Shown here piece by piece: positions 53,500 to 63,941 of a DNA stretch of 64,000 nucleotides (positions within the stretch are counted from its first letter, which is position 1; the number at the start of each line of letters is the position of its first letter). Source of the DNA: Syntrophomonas sp. Its GTDB lineage: Bacteria; Bacillota; Syntrophomonadia; Syntrophomonadales; Syntrophomonadaceae. Under the pieces are notes generated by a model. It was not told the DNA's origin and searched no databases. It saw only the letters and a program-made list of their open reading frames with translations. The DNA lies in NCBI GenBank assembly GCA_016841245.1, contig JAENZN010000005.1, forward strand, positions 62,001-126,000. The letters run 5' to 3'. Position numbers and translations under genes: made by a program.

Positions 53500-54138
53500 C
53501 TATGCACTCTGAATAGCACGCCAGTTAACCTTTTGGAAACCTTCAGGGGTTAAACTAACTGGATACACCTGTCCCATCTTAACTGCGGCAATAAGATCAT
53601 TTTCATCCTGCATGCCATCAGGAAAAAAGGTGGCGAATTTACCCAGGGCATTAAGTGTATGGGCGTCACTGGCTCCCAGCAGAGGCAGTCCCATTTCTTC
53701 AGCCATCTTGACAGCTCTCAGGTTGTTGTGCGAATCAGTACTGCCATTAAAGGCTTCTATTCCGTGTAAACCGTATCTGCGTGCTGTATTCCCCATCCCC
53801 CGGTTATTGGTGCGAAAGGGATGGGCACTCACTGCAATTCCACCGCTCTCCAGCACCATATCCAGCAGATAATCGCTATTTACCCTTTTGCCTGGAAGTT
53901 TATCCAAGCCAAACACCAGGACATCACCTTCATAAGTGAAAACTTCCGCTCCAACAAATATAGGAAACCCGATCTGTTTTGAATAATCTAAAGCCCTTTC
54001 TCTAATGTCCAGAGAATCATGATCAGTAATACATACTGCATCAAGCCCTATTTTTAATGCCTGGTCAATAATCTCCTCCAGCATCATCTTACTATCATCT
54101 GAAGTCGGGTAAGCATGAACATGAGTGTCAATAATCAT
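53500..54138 (-). CDS. PHP-domain metal-dependent phosphoesterase
   Basis: 212 residues. 'IDTHVHAYPTSDDSKM', 'CITDHDSLDIRERALDYS', 'IFVGAEVFTYEGDVLVFGL', 'AVSAHPFRTNNRG' and 'LLGASDAHTLNALGKFATFF' supply the usual His/Asp/Glu metal ligands. Resembles YciV/TrpH-like and RNase AM-like short members; substrate unknown. GGGGATTTATT precedes the ATG. Single gene. Confidence 0.85.
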   Translation of the reverse strand: MIIDTHVHAYPTSDDSKMMLEEIIDQALKIGLDAVCITDHDSLDIRERALDYSKQIGFPIFVGAEVFTYEGDVLVFGLDKLPGKRVNSDYLLDMVLESGGIAVSAHPFRTNNRGMGNTARRYGLHGIEAFNGSTDSHNNLRAVKMAEEMGLPLLGASDAHTLNALGKFATFFPDGMQDENDLIAAVKMGQVYPVSLTPEGFQKVNWRAIQSA

Positions 54139-54386
54139 AATAAATCCCCTTCTGAGGTATAATTTTTCTCAAAGTGATTTAATTAGATTATAATCGACAG
54201 CCGGGCATCATTCAATAACTTTAATGAAACAATGTAATAACTTTTGGTTATAGATAACTATAAGGCATGGCAGGCAGGGGATAATCAAAAAGTGTTGACG
54301 TCGGTAAAGATACTCCCGTGAAATGGCAAAGGATATCGCACAATTTGATAACCATCGGGTTGGATATAAGTTTAGCCCGTCGATGT

Positions 54387-54462
54387 GGGGGATTAGCTCA
54401 GCTGGGAGAGCGCCTGCATGGCATGCAGGCGGGCAGCGGTTCGGCCCCTCTATTCTCCACCA
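54387..54462 (+). tRNA. tRNA-Ala (anticodon GGC) with an abnormal T arm
   Basis: Acceptor GGGGGAT/ATTCTCC (two G-U), normal D arm GCTCAGCTGGGAGAGC, anticodon stem CCTGC/GCAGG with loop ATGGCAT, encoded CCA, 76 nt. The T arm is AGCGG-TTCGGCC-CCTCT: position 58 is G where A is almost invariant, and C51 faces T63. It may be a degenerate or barely functional gene. tRNA position 32 is A, also uncommon for this family. Confidence 0.8.
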
Positions 54463-54471
54463 CAACGATAT

Positions 54472-54523
54472 AATCCGAACCCTTTTCCAATTGGCGAAGG
54501 GTTCGGATTTGTTGTTTTTTTGG
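54472..54523 (+). terminator. Strong terminator after tRNA-Ala
   Basis: TCCGAACCCTT/AAGGGTTCGGA stem, 12-base loop, then TTTGTTGTTTTTTT. Confidence 0.9.
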
Positions 54524-54573
54524 AGTAATGTTCCACACTCTGCTATAATCATCCTATCAAAAGTTGTGAGGGG

Positions 54574-56589
54574 GTGACTGCTATCCAAGGTCTTATAAAC
54601 AAGCACCGGTTGCTGATTATAATACTTGCTGCGTTTTTAACAGTTATGGCCCTTATGTTTTTTGTCCGGCTTCCGGGTATGATAAACAGCGAGCCTGTAA
54701 GCATCAATGTCGAGGAGGCAAATGGCGTCTTTGTCTTGACAGGTATCACGGATTGGAAAGCAGTCGTCACCCTGCCGCCCGGCCCCACATACTATCCTAA
54801 CACTTTATTGACGCCGAAGGATGTTGAGTACACCACGCCGGTCAGCACAACGCAATATGACAAGCTGCACGCCGATTATTTGTCCCAACGGTTCGTGGCA
54901 GCGCTGCCTGACAACAGCGATGTCTATACCCTGACCTTTTCCTTGTCGGGGCGTCACGCCATGCGGGTCTATGTAAACGGTGAACTGGTCGGACAGTCCG
55001 GACAGCCGGGGACCACAAAGCGGGATACTGAGGTTTGGGAAAATAACCTCACCTGCTATGCCTCGCCAATAGATGGCAAAATGGATATTATTTTACAGTC
55101 GGCGCAGTTTTACCATTATCGCAGCGGTGCGCGGCTGGCAACCTTGAGCATTCAGAATACGGCATCCGCGCCAAGCAGCGGTCTGACTGGCGAAACCAAA
55201 GGCTTTCTTGTTATGGGAGCGTTTTTGTGTGCGGCGGCGCTGCTGCTGTGCATCTATCTGCTTCTGTCGCATACGAAGGCAACGCTGTATTTCGCGCTGG
55301 CCTGCCTTGCCATGGCGCTGCGGGAGTGCATTCAAAGCCAGGCGTGGACGGATTTTTCTTTTCTCTCCGGAAATACATCCTTTATGCTCGAATATCTGAG
55401 CGTGGTGTTACTCACCATCTTTTTATCTTTGTATCTTGGACAGTACATCGAGAGACAGTTCCTGCGCGCCGTTCAATATGCGGCTATCGTCGGATCGCTT
55501 GCTTACGGCTTATGTGTCCTGTTCGGCGATTCGATTTTTTATACTTCCATTTTGCAATACTATCAGGCACTGCTGGTGCTCTGCATCGTCCCTGGAATAT
55601 CCGGACTGTTTTGGACGATGCGGAACCCAAATAAGGAACAGTCGGCTGCCATCTACGGCATTGCGGTGTTTTTTCTGGCAGCGATCAGTGATATTTTGCT
55701 GTACAACAATGTTTTTAGCTATCAGCACCCCAAAACACCGATTTCGGAAGCCGCCATGCTGGTGTTCGTGCTGGCACAGACGGTGTCTTTGTTCCAAATG
55801 AACAATCGGGTGCTGGGGGAATCCAAAGAAGCAGAGCAGAAACTGGCGGCGGAAAAGGAAGCGCTGGAAAGCCTCAACCGTCTGAAAACCGAGTTTCTGG
55901 GCAATGTCTCCCACGAGCTGAAAACGCCGCTGACGGTCATGTCCGGCTATGCGCAGACTACGAATCAACTTGCCGAACGTCCCGGTGAGCTGGATGGCGG
56001 TGAAGTCTCCCGCCGGATGAAACTCATTTCCTCCGAGGCGGAGCGGCTCTCCCTGATGGTGGGGCAGATTCTCGACGTGACTCGCATGGAGGAGGGCCGC
56101 ATGGCGATGGAAAAGCGCTCCTGTCACATTGATGAAATCATCCACGGGGCCGTTGAAACCCACTATCCCATGCTCAATAAAAATCAAAACCGCCTGAAAA
56201 TCCAGATTGAACGGGGGCTGCCTGATATTTGCGCCGATCCCGCCCGCATTTCGCAGGTAATTGTGAATTTGATTTCCAATGCGGTACGCTTCACCTCGGA
56301 GGGGGTCATTGCCATATCCGCCGAACAGAACGAGAATCAGATTCGTATCTGCGTTTCAGATACGGGGATCGGCATTGCACCGGAGCGGCTTGCGCGTCTG
56401 TTTGAGCGCTATGGAGGAAAACAAAAATCCGGCGGCGGTCAGGATACCGGCACCGGACTTGGGCTATATATCTGCAAGCATATCGTAGAGCAGCACGGAG
56501 GAACCATCTGGATTGAAAGCGAAGCGGGCAAGGGAACCTCTGTTTTCTTCACCTTGCCCGCTGCCGTTGCTAATACTGAACCTTGCTGA
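54574..56589 (+). CDS. Sensor histidine kinase with extracytoplasmic and 7TM (7TMR-DISM-like) sensor
   Basis: 671 residues. N-terminal helix (about 12-31), an extracytoplasmic jelly-roll-like domain to about 200 ('HAMRVYVNGELVGQSGQPG'), seven helices to about 405, a coiled linker, then HisKA ('GNVSHELKTPLTVMSGYAQ') and HATPase ('LISNAVRFTSEG', 'DTGIGIAPERLARLF', 'GTGLGLYICKHIVEQHGG'). Visibly richer in G+C than the flanks. Its 3' end overlaps the convergent response regulator by 20 bases. Confidence 0.9.
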   Translation: MTAIQGLINKHRLLIIILAAFLTVMALMFFVRLPGMINSEPVSINVEEANGVFVLTGITDWKAVVTLPPGPTYYPNTLLTPKDVEYTTPVSTTQYDKLHADYLSQRFVAALPDNSDVYTLTFSLSGRHAMRVYVNGELVGQSGQPGTTKRDTEVWENNLTCYASPIDGKMDIILQSAQFYHYRSGARLATLSIQNTASAPSSGLTGETKGFLVMGAFLCAAALLLCIYLLLSHTKATLYFALACLAMALRECIQSQAWTDFSFLSGNTSFMLEYLSVVLLTIFLSLYLGQYIERQFLRAVQYAAIVGSLAYGLCVLFGDSIFYTSILQYYQALLVLCIVPGISGLFWTMRNPNKEQSAAIYGIAVFFLAAISDILLYNNVFSYQHPKTPISEAAMLVFVLAQTVSLFQMNNRVLGESKEAEQKLAAEKEALESLNRLKTEFLGNVSHELKTPLTVMSGYAQTTNQLAERPGELDGGEVSRRMKLISSEAERLSLMVGQILDVTRMEEGRMAMEKRSCHIDEIIHGAVETHYPMLNKNQNRLKIQIERGLPDICADPARISQVIVNLISNAVRFTSEGVIAISAEQNENQIRICVSDTGIGIAPERLARLFERYGGKQKSGGGQDTGTGLGLYICKHIVEQHGGTIWIESEAGKGTSVFFTLPAAVANTEPC

Positions 56590-57256
56590 AAATGTATTCG
56601 CTTTTCCCAGCGCTTGCCAGCTCAAACCAGCCGCTGTCATCCAGCCTAAGCTTTCTGCGCAGATTCGCCACATGGGTCTTGACGGTTCCAACCGCGCCGG
56701 GGGACGGATCGCCCCACGCCCGACGGTAGATTTCTTCCGCGTTCAGCCGCTGCCCGGCGAACAGGGCAAAGCAGCCGAGAAGCTGCAATTCCTTCAAGGT
56801 GAGCGGAATACGTTCACCGTCCAGCACGGCTTCCCCTGCCAAAAAATCAATGGTCAAGGGCGGCAGCTCAATGATTCCGGCAGACATAAAGCCATTGCGG
56901 CGAAGCTGCGCCGCAACACGTGCGCTTAAAACATTCAAATCATAGGGCTTGGTGACATAATCGTCCCCGCCCTGCAAAAGCCCCTTTACAACGCTCTCAT
57001 TTTCATCCCTGCAAGTCAGGAAGATGATGGGGGCGTTTGTTTTTTGCCGCAGCTCCGCGCAGAAGTCAAAGCCGGAACCGTCCGGCATCATCACATCCAG
57101 GAGAATCAGGTCGGGGGCGTGCTCCTCCAGAAAAAAGCGCGCCTTGGAAAGCGTGGGGGCACAGACCGTTTCATAGCCCTTTCCCTCAAAATATTCCCGG
57201 TTGATTTCCAGCACCTCGGCTTCATCCTCAATCAGCAGCAACGTTGCTTTTTTCAT
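56570..57256 (-). CDS. OmpR-family response regulator, convergent with the kinase
   Basis: 228 residues from the ATG at 57256 (MKKATLLLIEDE). Receiver Asp in 'LILLDVMMPDGSG', Lys in 'YVTKPYDLN', winged helix with 'LTLKELQLLGCFALFAGQ' and 'VKTHVANLRRKL'. The tail-to-tail arrangement with its presumed kinase is unusual, since such pairs are normally one operon. Candidate target: the surface-protein genes downstream on the same GC-rich block. Confidence 0.9.
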   Translation of the reverse strand: MKKATLLLIEDEAEVLEINREYFEGKGYETVCAPTLSKARFFLEEHAPDLILLDVMMPDGSGFDFCAELRQKTNAPIIFLTCRDENESVVKGLLQGGDDYVTKPYDLNVLSARVAAQLRRNGFMSAGIIELPPLTIDFLAGEAVLDGERIPLTLKELQLLGCFALFAGQRLNAEEIYRRAWGDPSPGAVGTVKTHVANLRRKLRLDDSGWFELASAGKSEYIFSKVQY

Positions 57257-57439
57257 TGCTTCACCCACTTGTCATTATTATAAACTTACCATATTTTATT
57301 TTAAAAAAGAATGCCGCAAATATTTTTTCTGAAAACAGATAAGATTTCTTAACCTTTCGCACAGAGTAAAATTTTTCTGGCACCCTTTTAATATGTCGGA
57401 GTAATAGAAATGAAACCGGCTGAAATGAGGTGATATTTT

Positions 57440-57688
57440 ATGCTGCAAATAACCCGGGTGGACATCGTTGATGGTCAGACACTGGATATTGAACTAAACA
57501 ACGGTCATTTGATTCTGTTCGATACCCAGCGGCTGCCGGAAACGGACCACAGCTACGACAGCCTGCGTGACTTGGAGGTACTGCCCCGCCCGAATACCGA
57601 CGGCCAGAGCATTTTCTGGCGGAATGGCCCCCGGATCGCTCTGGGAGAAATACTGCACTGGCTGTCGATGCAAACAATCAAGAAATGA
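57440..57688 (+). CDS. DUF2442-family small protein
   Basis: 82 residues. 'DIELNNGHLILFDTQRLPET', 'LRDLEVLPRPNTD' and 'SIFWRNGPRIALGEI' follow the DUF2442 pattern of a short beta-rich protein. Function unknown. AATGAGGTGATATTTT precedes the ATG; 17 bases before the SLH gene, so the two are likely co-transcribed. Confidence 0.75.
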   Translation: MLQITRVDIVDGQTLDIELNNGHLILFDTQRLPETDHSYDSLRDLEVLPRPNTDGQSIFWRNGPRIALGEILHWLSMQTIKK

Positions 57689-57705
57689 AGGAGGTAATAT
57701 TAAAA

Positions 57706-60700
57706 ATGAAACGAACAAGGAAACAAATCGGCAGTCTGCTGCTTTTGGTGTGCATGCTATTTACAATGCTGCCTACAGCAGCGTTTGGCGAGGAGGGCAC
57801 TCAGGATTCCGGCACATCCCCTGGCACAAGTGAAATTACTGCCTTTGCAGATTTAGCGGAGGATGTTGCTTTACAGGAAGTAGAAACCGGCACAACTTTG
57901 GAGGAATTGAATCTTCCAAGCACTTTGACTGTTACCGCAACAGTCTATTCATCTTCATCATTTACTGCCACTTATATGTCCAGCTGGACTTCCGAACCAA
58001 CTTATGACGGTGATACGGAGGGAGACTATATCTTTACGCCCACTCTTGACTTGACGGATGGTACAACGCTGGCCGCAGGCGTTACACCGCCACAGATTAT
58101 GGTGACGGTGGAAGCACCGGCTGCAACAATGCTGCGCAGCAGCCCTGCATTATTGGGCGGCAGTGCTTATGACTACGTAATCGACCTTTCCGGCACGCTG
58201 GACACGGGCAACACCGATGATACTGACGGGTATGACATTTCTGACGGAGGTACTGTGATAATACCGAATGAAACTGGCAAAAGCTACTGCATTACCGGAA
58301 CTACTACTGACTACTATCTGGTTGTGAATTATGATCTTGCGTCTTTGACACTGGATGACGTCAGTATTGAAACGAGCAAGAGTTATGCAATTACATTATA
58401 TAAGAATACAACGCTTACACTAATTGGCACAAACAGCCTGACAGGCGCGTCAAGAGGCATATCCGGAGTCTTAAACCCTGACCTTACCATTGACGGAACG
58501 GGTGCCCTCACCACCGACATGATTTCAGACATCGACTCGCTTACTATTAACAGCGGTACAGTAAACGCTGTTCTTGTTGCTAATAGCGTCACGGTTAACG
58601 GCGGTACAGTCAATGCTGTGACTGAATTTGATTATGGGATTGCTGCAGGCACAATTACAATCAACGGAGGCAGCGTCTATGCGGCTGGTAACGATGGAGC
58701 CACCAGCATTCAGCCGACAAACGGAAGCGATTCTGTTTACATGACCACCCTCTGTGGGATGCCCGCGAACACTGCTGTTACAAACCTGACCGCCCCCGCC
58801 GGTTATGGCTTTGAGGGCATGAAAACTGACGACGATGGCAAGCTGTACCTTTGGCTGCCGGAAGGTAGTCAAACCGTTACTTTTACGGTTGGGGCAGAGA
58901 ATGTCGACAAAACTTTTACCATAGCTGCTAACAACAACAACCTGTTTGCTGCCGTGGACGTTATAACCGACGTTGCCGATGCCACGGAGCTGCAGACGGC
59001 ACTGGAAGTGAATACTCCGACTACTATTAACGTCACAGGGAATATAAATCTAAATTCCGGCGCTTTTATCTCAGTGGGATCAAACCATACACTGGTCATT
59101 CCGGGGGGGAGAACAGTCACCGTCACAGACAGTAGCTGCATAAACATTGGCAGCAACGCCTTGACTATTAACGGCGGTGGGACCTTTGCTTCTAGTAATG
59201 AGTCAACGAACGCGCTCTGGGGAACAACTGACAGCACGCTGAATCTCGAAAATATCACTGTTGAGCTAAAAAATACTTCATCAAGTGGTATAAGAGTAAA
59301 GACGGTCAATGTGAACAACGGCGCAACGATTGTTCTGGATTCCAGCACTGGCAGGCAGCTGATGTCTTTATATTCCGGCTACATTTGCACGGTAAATGCA
59401 GGAGGCAAAATAGAGGTCAACAACTTTTATGTGATTGGCCTGTACCTGCAGGGCGGAACACTGCACCTGAACGGCGGCACCATTACTGTGAACAAGGGGC
59501 AATCTGATAACAGAGGCATTTCTCTCATTTCCTCCAGTACATTAAAATATACCTCCGGCACTTTGAGCGGCGCAGAGGGCAGTAGTATCTTCCTGTTACA
59601 AAATACGAAGGTTGAAGGAATGAATGGCAGGTTTAACGACTGCAATACAACCTTTACCGCATCAGGGCTGGTTACCGTGGGTGCAGCGGATGCCATCGCA
59701 TCCGCTGACAGTCTGAGTCAAGGACAATATTATTGGGATGGCATGCGGTTTTTAAAAAGCGCAATTACCATTGATACCCAGCCGCAAAATGCCACCGTTA
59801 CACAGGGCGACATTTCCAGCGTTCTCACTGTGTCGGGAACGACGAGCAATGGAAAAACGGTTGGGTATCAGTGGTTTTATATATTAAGCGAATACGAATA
59901 TCTCACAGTTGACGGCGCTACAAGCAGTACCTTTACTATCCCAGCAGATTTGACCTCGGGAACCTATGATTATTATTGTGTGCTCAGTGCAGATGGATGC
60001 AGTGATGCCAAAAGTGACACAGCTGCTGTGACAGTCAATGCGTCTGGGGAAACACCTGCCTCCCATGCCGTTACTGTCAATAATGGTACTGCAAGCTCGT
60101 CAGCAGCGGCGGAGAATGCAACTGTTTCAATAACCGCAAATACCGCGCCTAGTGACAAGCAGTTTAAGGAGTGGACGGTAGTCAGCGGCGGCGTAACCCT
60201 TGCCAATGCACAGGCATCCAGCACCACCTTTACCATGCCAGCAAACGCAGTAGAAGTTACGGCAACCTATGAGGATATTCCTGACGGGATTACACCGGTT
60301 ACAGGTATAACGCTTAATAAAACTACGCTTACTCTTTACAGCAACAAAAGCACCAAAACCACAACACTAACTGCAACAATTACACCTGCTGTTGCCACAG
60401 ATACATCCGTAACATGGCAGAGCAGTGATACATCTGTTGCCACAGTGAATGAAAGCGGATTGGTTACAGCCGTTGGAAACGGTACAGCGACGATTATTGC
60501 TACCACAACCGACGGCGGGTATACAGACTCCTGTACCGTGACTGTAAAAACCTATACAAGCGGCGGAGGTTCATCCAGCAATACGCCGTCTGCCACTGTT
60601 TCCGGTTCTACCGCTGCCGCCACGGTTACAGCCAGTACCGGCTCCGACGGCACGGCGACCGCTTCAGTTACGCAGTCGCAGATGAACAAGGCAATTACAG

Positions 60701-61779
60701 CGGCGCAAAAAGCCGCCGCAAACACCGGTGAAGCTCCCCGGGTGGAAATTCAGGTGTCCGGCGCATCCGGCGCAAGCGGGGTAGAAACCTCCCTGCCGCA
60801 ATCCACAATTCAGGCGCTGGTAACCGGCGAAATGGAAGCCCTGACGCTTTCCTCCGATGTTGCAGATATTACCTTTGACGCACAGGCCATCGCCGCTATA
60901 GCGGGTGCGGCCTCCGGCGACGTGACCATCTCCGCCGCTCAGGTGGAAAACAGTACTCTCTCCGACGCGGCTGCCCAAGTAGTGGGCGACCGTCCGGTCT
61001 ATAACTTCAGCGTCACCAGCGGCGGCAATACGATTTCCCAGTTTGGCGGAGCTGTCACAGTCTCAGTACCCTACACCCCGGCGGCGGGCGAAGACGTAAA
61101 TGCCATTGTGGCCTATTACATCAACGCCGACGGCGAACCGGAGCTGATGCAAAACTGCTATTACGATTCTGAAGCGGGCGCGCTTATATTTACCACTACC
61201 CACTTTTCCCAGTATGCGGTGGGTTATAACAAGATAGCATTCAGCGACGTATCCGACAGCGCCTGGTACGGTGAGGCAGTCACTTATCTCGCTGCGCGCG
61301 GAGTTACCTCCGGCACGACAGAAAACACCTTCAGTCCCGACGCGACCTTGACCCGGGGACAGCTCATCACCCTGCTGATGCGGGCTTATGATATCGACCC
61401 GGACGATTCTTCCTCCGACAACTTCTCGGACGCGGGGAATACCTACTATACCGGTTATTTGGCGGCAGCGAAGCGGCTTGAAATAACAAACGGCGTGGGC
61501 GACAACAAATTCGCGCCAGAGCAGGCTATCTCACGTCAGGATATGTTCGCCCTGCTTTATAATGCGCTGAAGGTTGTTGACCAACTGCCCGAGGAAAATT
61601 CTAAAACAACGCTCTCCGACTTCACGGACAGCGCAACCATCTCTTCCTACGCGCAGGAGGCCATCACTTATCTGGTAGAAACCGGTGTGGTCGGCGGCGA
61701 CAACGGGCAGCTAAGCCCTACCTCCACCACCACCCGTGCCCAGATGGCGCAGGTGCTGTATAATCTTTTGGCCAAGTAG
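57706..61779 (+). CDS. Large SLH-domain surface protein with beta-helix, Ig-like and BIG2 domains
   Basis: 1357 residues from the ATG at 57706 (GAAGGAGGTAATATTAAAA upstream). Signal peptide cut near 'AAFG-EEG'. Then a Thr/Ser-rich region with parallel beta-helix turns ('LTINGGGTFASSNES', 'LENITVELKNTSSSG'), an Ig-like unit ('ITIDTQPQNATVTQG'), an InlB-type B repeat ('HAVTVNNGTASSSAA'), a BIG2 domain ('TGITLNKTTLTLYSNKS', 'VTWQSSDTSVATVNESG') and three SLH modules at the end ('FSDVSDSAWYGEAVTYLA', 'FSDAGNTYYTGYLAAAKRL', 'TTTRAQMAQVLYNLLAK'). It would be held on the cell wall through secondary polymers. GC-rich like its neighbours. Confidence 0.9.
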   Translation: MKRTRKQIGSLLLLVCMLFTMLPTAAFGEEGTQDSGTSPGTSEITAFADLAEDVALQEVETGTTLEELNLPSTLTVTATVYSSSSFTATYMSSWTSEPTYDGDTEGDYIFTPTLDLTDGTTLAAGVTPPQIMVTVEAPAATMLRSSPALLGGSAYDYVIDLSGTLDTGNTDDTDGYDISDGGTVIIPNETGKSYCITGTTTDYYLVVNYDLASLTLDDVSIETSKSYAITLYKNTTLTLIGTNSLTGASRGISGVLNPDLTIDGTGALTTDMISDIDSLTINSGTVNAVLVANSVTVNGGTVNAVTEFDYGIAAGTITINGGSVYAAGNDGATSIQPTNGSDSVYMTTLCGMPANTAVTNLTAPAGYGFEGMKTDDDGKLYLWLPEGSQTVTFTVGAENVDKTFTIAANNNNLFAAVDVITDVADATELQTALEVNTPTTINVTGNINLNSGAFISVGSNHTLVIPGGRTVTVTDSSCINIGSNALTINGGGTFASSNESTNALWGTTDSTLNLENITVELKNTSSSGIRVKTVNVNNGATIVLDSSTGRQLMSLYSGYICTVNAGGKIEVNNFYVIGLYLQGGTLHLNGGTITVNKGQSDNRGISLISSSTLKYTSGTLSGAEGSSIFLLQNTKVEGMNGRFNDCNTTFTASGLVTVGAADAIASADSLSQGQYYWDGMRFLKSAITIDTQPQNATVTQGDISSVLTVSGTTSNGKTVGYQWFYILSEYEYLTVDGATSSTFTIPADLTSGTYDYYCVLSADGCSDAKSDTAAVTVNASGETPASHAVTVNNGTASSSAAAENATVSITANTAPSDKQFKEWTVVSGGVTLANAQASSTTFTMPANAVEVTATYEDIPDGITPVTGITLNKTTLTLYSNKSTKTTTLTATITPAVATDTSVTWQSSDTSVATVNESGLVTAVGNGTATIIATTTDGGYTDSCTVTVKTYTSGGGSSSNTPSATVSGSTAAATVTASTGSDGTATASVTQSQMNKAITAAQKAAANTGEAPRVEIQVSGASGASGVETSLPQSTIQALVTGEMEALTLSSDVADITFDAQAIAAIAGAASGDVTISAAQVENSTLSDAAAQVVGDRPVYNFSVTSGGNTISQFGGAVTVSVPYTPAAGEDVNAIVAYYINADGEPELMQNCYYDSEAGALIFTTTHFSQYAVGYNKIAFSDVSDSAWYGEAVTYLAARGVTSGTTENTFSPDATLTRGQLITLLMRAYDIDPDDSSSDNFSDAGNTYYTGYLAAAKRLEITNGVGDNKFAPEQAISRQDMFALLYNALKVVDQLPEENSKTTLSDFTDSATISSYAQEAITYLVETGVVGGDNGQLSPTSTTTRAQMAQVLYNLLAK

Positions 61780-61807
61780 GAATCTATAAAAATTGCAACA
61801 TTTGATT

Positions 61808-61836
61808 CGGGCGGTCTGGTTTCTATCGGCCGCCCG
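61808..61836 (+). terminator. Hairpin after the SLH gene
   Basis: CGGGCGG/CCGCCCG with a 15-base loop, 29 bases after the stop. T run is poor, so termination is plausible but not sure. Confidence 0.5.
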
Positions 61837-62048
61837 AGCGGTTTGTGTATCCCATTGCGCCCATACGAAAGACAATCTGTGTATGTTCCATCTACATAAT
61901 ATTGTATACTTGAAAAATTGCTCTTGATTATCCTGAAAAGAAGGATTATACTTAAGCACGAGATTGATACTGATGGTGCATATGGAGCCTGTCTCCTTAA
62001 GTGAAGCAGTTGTCAATACAGAATTTCATAGATTGATCAGGTAAAGAC

Positions 62049-62083
62049 GCCTTGAACCCCTAGAGGGAGCAAGGCTTTTTTTT
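62049..62083 (+). terminator. Terminator upstream of nifH
   Basis: GCCTTG/CAAGGC with an inner CCCTAGAGGG pairing, then TTTTTTTT. It isolates the nif operon. The rest of 61837-62314 contains a 23-codon frame without ribosome site and no clear promoter; nothing more is supported. Confidence 0.75.
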
Positions 62084-62239
62084 ATTGCCAGGGTCCAGGA
62101 GTAAAGGTGCTTCCGGTAATATTGCTGAAACATCTCTCTTTTTTTTTGCAGGTATGCCTTTTCCTGCCCTGGTATATAATAGTTGGTTACAGTTAGCCGC
62201 CTATCTGATTATATTTTTTGGCGTGGAATCAAAGTTTAA

Positions 62240-63139
<900 letters not shown>

Positions 63140-63158
63140 AAAAGGAGAGTGTCTTATT

Positions 63159-63485
63159 ATGATTATGATTCGAGCCATTGTAAGGCCGGAAAGAACCAAT
63201 CATGTATTGATGGAGTTGAGCAAAGCAGGATTTCCTGCAGTAACCAAGATGGATGTAGTAGGCAGAGGAAAACAGCGCGGAATCAGCGTAGGTGAAATTG
63301 TTTATGATGAGATACCTAAAGATCTTTTGCTGCTGGTAGTGCAGGATGAAGAAAAGGAAGATGTATTCAGCATTATTACCAGATATGCAAAAACTGGAGA
63401 AAAGGGTGCCTTTGGTGATGGCAAAATATTTGTAAGCCCGGTCGAGGACGTATACACCATTAGCAGTGGTGCCAAGAGTTTATAA
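63159..63485 (+). CDS. nifI1: Nitrogenase-regulating PII protein 1
   Basis: 108 residues. 'IRAIVRPERTNHVLMELSKA', the NifI-type T-loop 'VVGRGKQRGISVGEI' in place of the GlnB Tyr loop, and the B-loop 'AKTGEKGAFGDGKIFVSPVE'. NifI1 and NifI2 form a complex that blocks nitrogenase when ammonium is present and is released by 2-oxoglutarate. ATG at 63159 after AAAGGAGAG; 19 bases after nifH. Confidence 0.93.
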   Translation: MIMIRAIVRPERTNHVLMELSKAGFPAVTKMDVVGRGKQRGISVGEIVYDEIPKDLLLLVVQDEEKEDVFSIITRYAKTGEKGAFGDGKIFVSPVEDVYTISSGAKSL

Positions 63486-63526
63486 CGAGCTTTCTTACGA
63501 TGCCTAAAGAATGGAGGTGCTGTTAA

Positions 63527-63907
63527 ATGAAAGAAATTATTGCCATAGTCAGAATGAATACGGTAAATGAAAACAAGAAGAATTTGGCAGATATCGGCAT
63601 ATGCAGTCTTCATGCCATGAAAGTTACCGGTCGTGGTCGTGCACCGGTGGGGTATTCAATTGTCAATGAACATGGGGTACGGGAAGAAATCGGAAATATT
63701 ATTGAAGAAGGTCTTTCCGCCGGAGCTCGTCTGGTACCTAAACGGATGTTGACCATTCTGGTTCAGGATGGTCAGGTGGAAGAGGTGGTTGATACTTTGA
63801 TACGGGTCAACAGCCAGGGCAGTCCTGGTGATGGAAAAATATTTGTACTGCCGATTGAAGATGCCATGCGTATCAGGACGGGAGAACGCGGAGAAGAGGC
63901 TATATAA
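63527..63907 (+). CDS. nifI2: Nitrogenase-regulating PII protein 2
   Basis: 126 residues. 'EIIAIVRMNTVNENKKNLAD', 'MKVTGRGRAPVGYSIV' with an extended T-loop, 'GARLVPKRMLTILVQDGQVE' and 'SPGDGKIFVLPIEDAMRI', the features that set NifI2 apart from NifI1. GGAGGTGCTGTTAA precedes the ATG. Partner of nifI1. Confidence 0.93.
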   Translation: MKEIIAIVRMNTVNENKKNLADIGICSLHAMKVTGRGRAPVGYSIVNEHGVREEIGNIIEEGLSAGARLVPKRMLTILVQDGQVEEVVDTLIRVNSQGSPGDGKIFVLPIEDAMRIRTGERGEEAI

Positions 63908-63941
63908 GAAGCAAAAGCAGTCACTTAAGGGGGGATTCCAA

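Noticed and set aside
55510-56187. 225-codon minus-strand frame in the GC-rich kinase gene
   Set aside because: High G+C lengthens antisense frames; opposite strand carries the conserved kinase motifs.
61974-62042. 23-codon frame before the terminator at 62049
   Set aside because: No ribosome site and no similarity; too short to support.
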